A DNA stretch of 32,744 nt from positions 1 to 32,744 of the IMG/VR virus record IMGVR_UViG_3300028864_000541. One strand, written 5' to 3'. Made by a program: the position numbers and the translations under genes. The notes beneath the pieces were generated by a model. That model did no database searches and was not told where the DNA came from. It saw only the letters and a list, made by a program, of their open reading frames with translations. Shown piece by piece: positions 31,240-32,744 of the stretch (the first letter of the stretch is position 1; each line of letters opens with the position of its first letter). The DNA is from a virus.

Positions 31240-31300
31240 CTGTTAAACAATCATTATAAATGTTATCACTTTAACTGTTTTAACCTAACAATATTAAACT

Positions 31301-31522
31301 TGTTAAGGATTTAACTCTTCACAAATGTACAACACACTTTAAATCAAATAGTTACAGAGATATACAGGAAATATGCAGGATTAACGCATAATTATAGATG
31401 TTAATACGGTATATAAAATGCATAAACGTAACTCTGTTATTTACAGATAGTTACAAGTAAGTCCTATAATAATATATTATGATCAATACTAATTTCCTGT
31501 TATAACTGTTAAGGATTTAACT
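31301..31522 (+). repeat. Direct repeat of TGTTAAGGATTTAACT in the centre of the inverted repeat
   Basis: Copies at 31301-31316 and 31507-31522. Each contains GTTAA-N4-TTAAC, a small dyad of the kind bound by dimeric regulators. Because they are direct rather than inverted, they break the mirror symmetry of the surrounding arms. Confidence 0.55.
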
Positions 31523-31570
31523 ACTGTTATACTAATCTTAAATAAGTTAAAATGTTTTAACAGTTACGTA

Positions 31571-31606
31571 TTACCCCGCTCTCGGGCTCCATGATCCTAC
31601 GTCCAT
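31571..31606 (-). CDS. Possible leader micro-ORF (11 codons)
   Basis: On the minus strand ATG to TAA encodes MDVGSWSPRAG immediately downstream of the right-arm promoter. It overlaps a CCCG-agag-CGGG hairpin. See the partner at 31201-31239. Confidence 0.25.
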   Translation of the reverse strand: MDVGSWSPRAG

Positions 31607-31616
31607 GTTATCAAGA

Positions 31617-31646
31617 CAAAGATAACGCTTTTAATTGATTTTACAA
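31617..31646 (-). promoter_or_regulatory. Inward-facing promoter in the right arm (TTG-N19-TATCTTTG)
   Basis: On the minus strand TTTTG (31648-31644), 19 bases, TATCTTTG (31624-31617). It fires left through the centre toward the fibre gene at 31074. The two promoters face each other, so their leaders would be antisense over about 420 bp. Confidence 0.62.
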
Positions 31647-31754
31647 AATTTTATATGGTTAAGAATAAATAAAGATTGTTAAATTTAACATATCACCACA
31701 GTAATATTTACAAAGTAAATACCTGCAACAGCAGTAATGTTCGATAAATAAATT

Positions 31755-31764
31755 TTAATATATA
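31755..31764 (+). promoter_or_regulatory. TTAATATATA element before the last rightward unit
   Basis: Exact decamer in ATTTTAATATATAACAATATG, five bases before the start codon at 31770. Confidence 0.42.
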
Positions 31765-31769
31765 ACAAT

Positions 31770-32039
31770 ATGAGACACATTAAAAACATTAAACAATTTA
31801 AATCAAGTAGAAATTCTAAATTTAAAAAAGGAGATTATATCATGTCAACTAAAAGTAATAAAAAAGGTATTATAGATAATATAATATCTTCTGATAAACC
31901 TGAAGATTTTGAATTTGCATATCATTTAAAAGATTATAAAGATAATATTTATCTTAAAGATACAAGTATAATATTAATGACACCAGAACAAATTGAACAA
32001 TATAACCTTGAAAAATCAACTGATAAATTTAACCTATGA
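31770..32039 (+). CDS. GDYV-like small protein (GDYIMST subfamily), KFNL tagged
   Basis: 89 residues: MRHIKNIKQFKSSRNSKFKKGDYIMST in pieces (the tag is a slightly lengthened MRHIKNIKQF), KKGIIDNII, FEFAYHLKDYKDNIYLKD, SIILMTPEQIEQYNLEK, STDKFNL. Paralog of 29801-30055 on the other side of the inverted repeat. It overlaps the following LRR gene by 4 bp. Confidence 0.9.
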   Translation: MRHIKNIKQFKSSRNSKFKKGDYIMSTKSNKKGIIDNIISSDKPEDFEFAYHLKDYKDNIYLKDTSIILMTPEQIEQYNLEKSTDKFNL

Positions 32040-32602
32040 AATATATTAAACACTTCGAAAGATCTTATGTAACAGTAAATTATTCTAATCAACATTTAAC
32101 TGAACTTCCTATATTACCTGATATATTATATGAATTGTATTGCTCAAATAACGACATATATAAGCTACCTACATTACCTGATACATTAATATATATTACC
32201 TGCGCTAATAATAATCTTAATGAGCTACCTGAGTTGCCAATATCATTGAAACATTTATTTTGCTATAATAATAAATTGAATGAACTACCTAAATTACCTG
32301 ACAGCTTATTAACATTGTCATGTAGTAGTAATAACATTACTGAACTTCCTATACTACCTAATAAATTAGAGTCATTGTCATGTAGTGGTAACTATATATC
32401 TGAGCTACCTATGCTACCTAATACATTGATTGAACTGAATTGTAGTGACAATAACCTTACCATGCTACCTATACTACCTGATAGCTTAAAAACATTGTAC
32501 TGTAATGGTAATGAACTACCATACACTAACCTCAAAGAGTATAATGAATGGCTAACGATAACCCATCCTGAAGTAATCAACGCTAAGAAGTTTAACATAT
32601 AA
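32036..32602 (+). CDS. LRR protein, MKYIKHFE...KFNI tagged
   Basis: 188 residues, eight units (VNYSNQH, LYCSNN, ITCANN, LFCYNN, LSCSSN, LSCSGN, LNCSDN, LYCNGN). The spacer LPILPDxL and ELPxLPNTL alternate. Cap YTNLKEYNEWLTITHPEVIN, then AKKFNI, with AAG TTT AAC ATA codons. The 3' half has visibly more C and G at third positions than the LRR genes at 19-25 kb. It is followed by non-coding DNA, so the KFNI here does not serve a next gene. Confidence 0.92.
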   Translation: MKYIKHFERSYVTVNYSNQHLTELPILPDILYELYCSNNDIYKLPTLPDTLIYITCANNNLNELPELPISLKHLFCYNNKLNELPKLPDSLLTLSCSSNNITELPILPNKLESLSCSGNYISELPMLPNTLIELNCSDNNLTMLPILPDSLKTLYCNGNELPYTNLKEYNEWLTITHPEVINAKKFNI

Positions 32603-32744
32603 TATAATGTGACCACATACCATTACATATGTACATACCTTAACACATACCTTAACATTATTCACACGTGACCACACAAATGCCATAGACATATACCTTA
32701 ACATATCATAAGGACAACACGTACATATAAATGTCCTGAACATT
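32603..32744. other. Intergenic end of window with TGTGACCACA boxes
   Basis: Contains TGTGACCACA (32608-32617) and CGTGACCACA (32667-32676), both oriented as in the 24-26 kb copies, plus three copies of ATACCTTAACA (near 32634, 32647 and 32693). No gene is convincing here; a minus-strand frame through the region is repeat-derived. Confidence 0.5.

Larger units (their letters stand above)
31110..31246 (+). repeat. Left arm of a large imperfect inverted repeat
   Basis: Matched in order to the reverse complement of 31556-31708: AATATTACTGTGGTGA, TTTAACAATCTTTA, AAAGCGTTATCTTTGT, a GC-rich GGAG...GCGGG block, and TTACGTAACTGTTAAA. The centre between the arms is about 310 bp. The arms are diverged between the blocks, so selection or conversion maintains the blocks. 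Confidence 0.75.
31556..31708 (-). repeat. Right arm of a large imperfect inverted repeat
   Basis: Counterpart of 31110-31246, with the same blocks in reverse order and an extra stretch between the TTTAACAATCTTTA and AAAGCG blocks. The outermost block is TCACCACAGTAATATT (31693-31708). No target-site duplication is evident outside the arms. Confidence 0.75.

Noticed and set aside
31180-31610. Possible tRNA or riboswitch in the GC-richer parts of the inverted repeat
   Set aside because: No cloverleaf with acceptor stem and TTCG arm can be drawn; the paired copies are better explained as promoter leaders with hairpins.
31110-31708. Insertion sequence or MITE bounded by terminal inverted repeats
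   Set aside because: The arms are about 140 bp and diverged, contain promoters, and no target-site duplication or transposase is evident.

Overview
The window is very AT-rich (by eye about three quarters A+T), almost fully coding and built from tandem paralogous small genes. I read it as an accessory, host-interaction region of a large tailed phage of a Bacteroidetes (flavobacterium-like) host. Supporting this are three collagen-like/beta-solenoid tail fibres starting MSKQTINIG...KINNNFNEVY or MLNIQLASEEWV, a FISUMP-type adhesin domain typical of Bacteroidetes, several TTG-N19/20-TAnnTTTG promoters (the Bacteroidetes housekeeping consensus), and start codons without Shine-Dalgarno sequences. 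No replication, packaging, capsid or cas gene is visible, so phage order and host are inferred.

The dominant feature is one unusual protein set. 45 genes end in K-[FY]-[NS]-[ILVM]-stop, nearly always KFNI or KFNL. Most begin with a short tag of the form MK-[YHI]-I-K-x-F-E or MKI-x-R-FNES. Between these ends sit unrelated cores: 19 leucine-rich-repeat (LRR) proteins, about 20 small 'GDYV' proteins (probably SH3/KOW-like barrels), one ankyrin protein and several unrecognised cores. A GNAT acetyltransferase carries the N-terminal tag only. The layout looks like a bipartite address on interchangeable cargo. The N-tag resembles the capsid-targeting sequence of T4 internal proteins, so these may be proteins packaged in the head and injected. 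That function is inference.

Layout: 1-804 (+) two LRR genes; 808-6518 (-) a run of 16 mostly GDYV-family genes including the ankyrin gene; 6566-7959 (-) three members of an unrecognised 'SCY' family; 8068-8777 (+) one GDYV gene and two small membrane proteins; 8794-9790 (-) three GDYV genes; 9884-12777 (-) five LRR genes; 12858-19104 (-) three large fibre paralogs separated by near-identical terminator/start cassettes; 19195-26539 (-) thirteen LRR genes mixed with the GNAT gene and three others; 26540-27359 a repeat-rich intergenic region; 27360-28263 (+) three genes; 28301-29669 (-) three more SCY-family genes; 29801-31074 (-) a GDYV-like gene and a fibre with a glycosidase-like propeller; 31110-31708 a large inverted repeat with two inward-facing promoters; 31770-32602 (+) a GDYV-like and an LRR gene.

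Most noteworthy: (1) the bipartite-tag protein set; (2) a CRISPR-like array at 28721-28954 with four 36-bp repeats and three dissimilar 30-bp spacers at exact 66-bp period, embedded in the 3' end of an SCY-family gene; (3) the inverted repeat at 31110-31708 with mirror-image promoters and micro-ORFs; (4) recurring intergenic signals: palindromic TGTGACCACA, CCCTCACCGAAGTTTTAA, and TTAATATATA just upstream of first genes.
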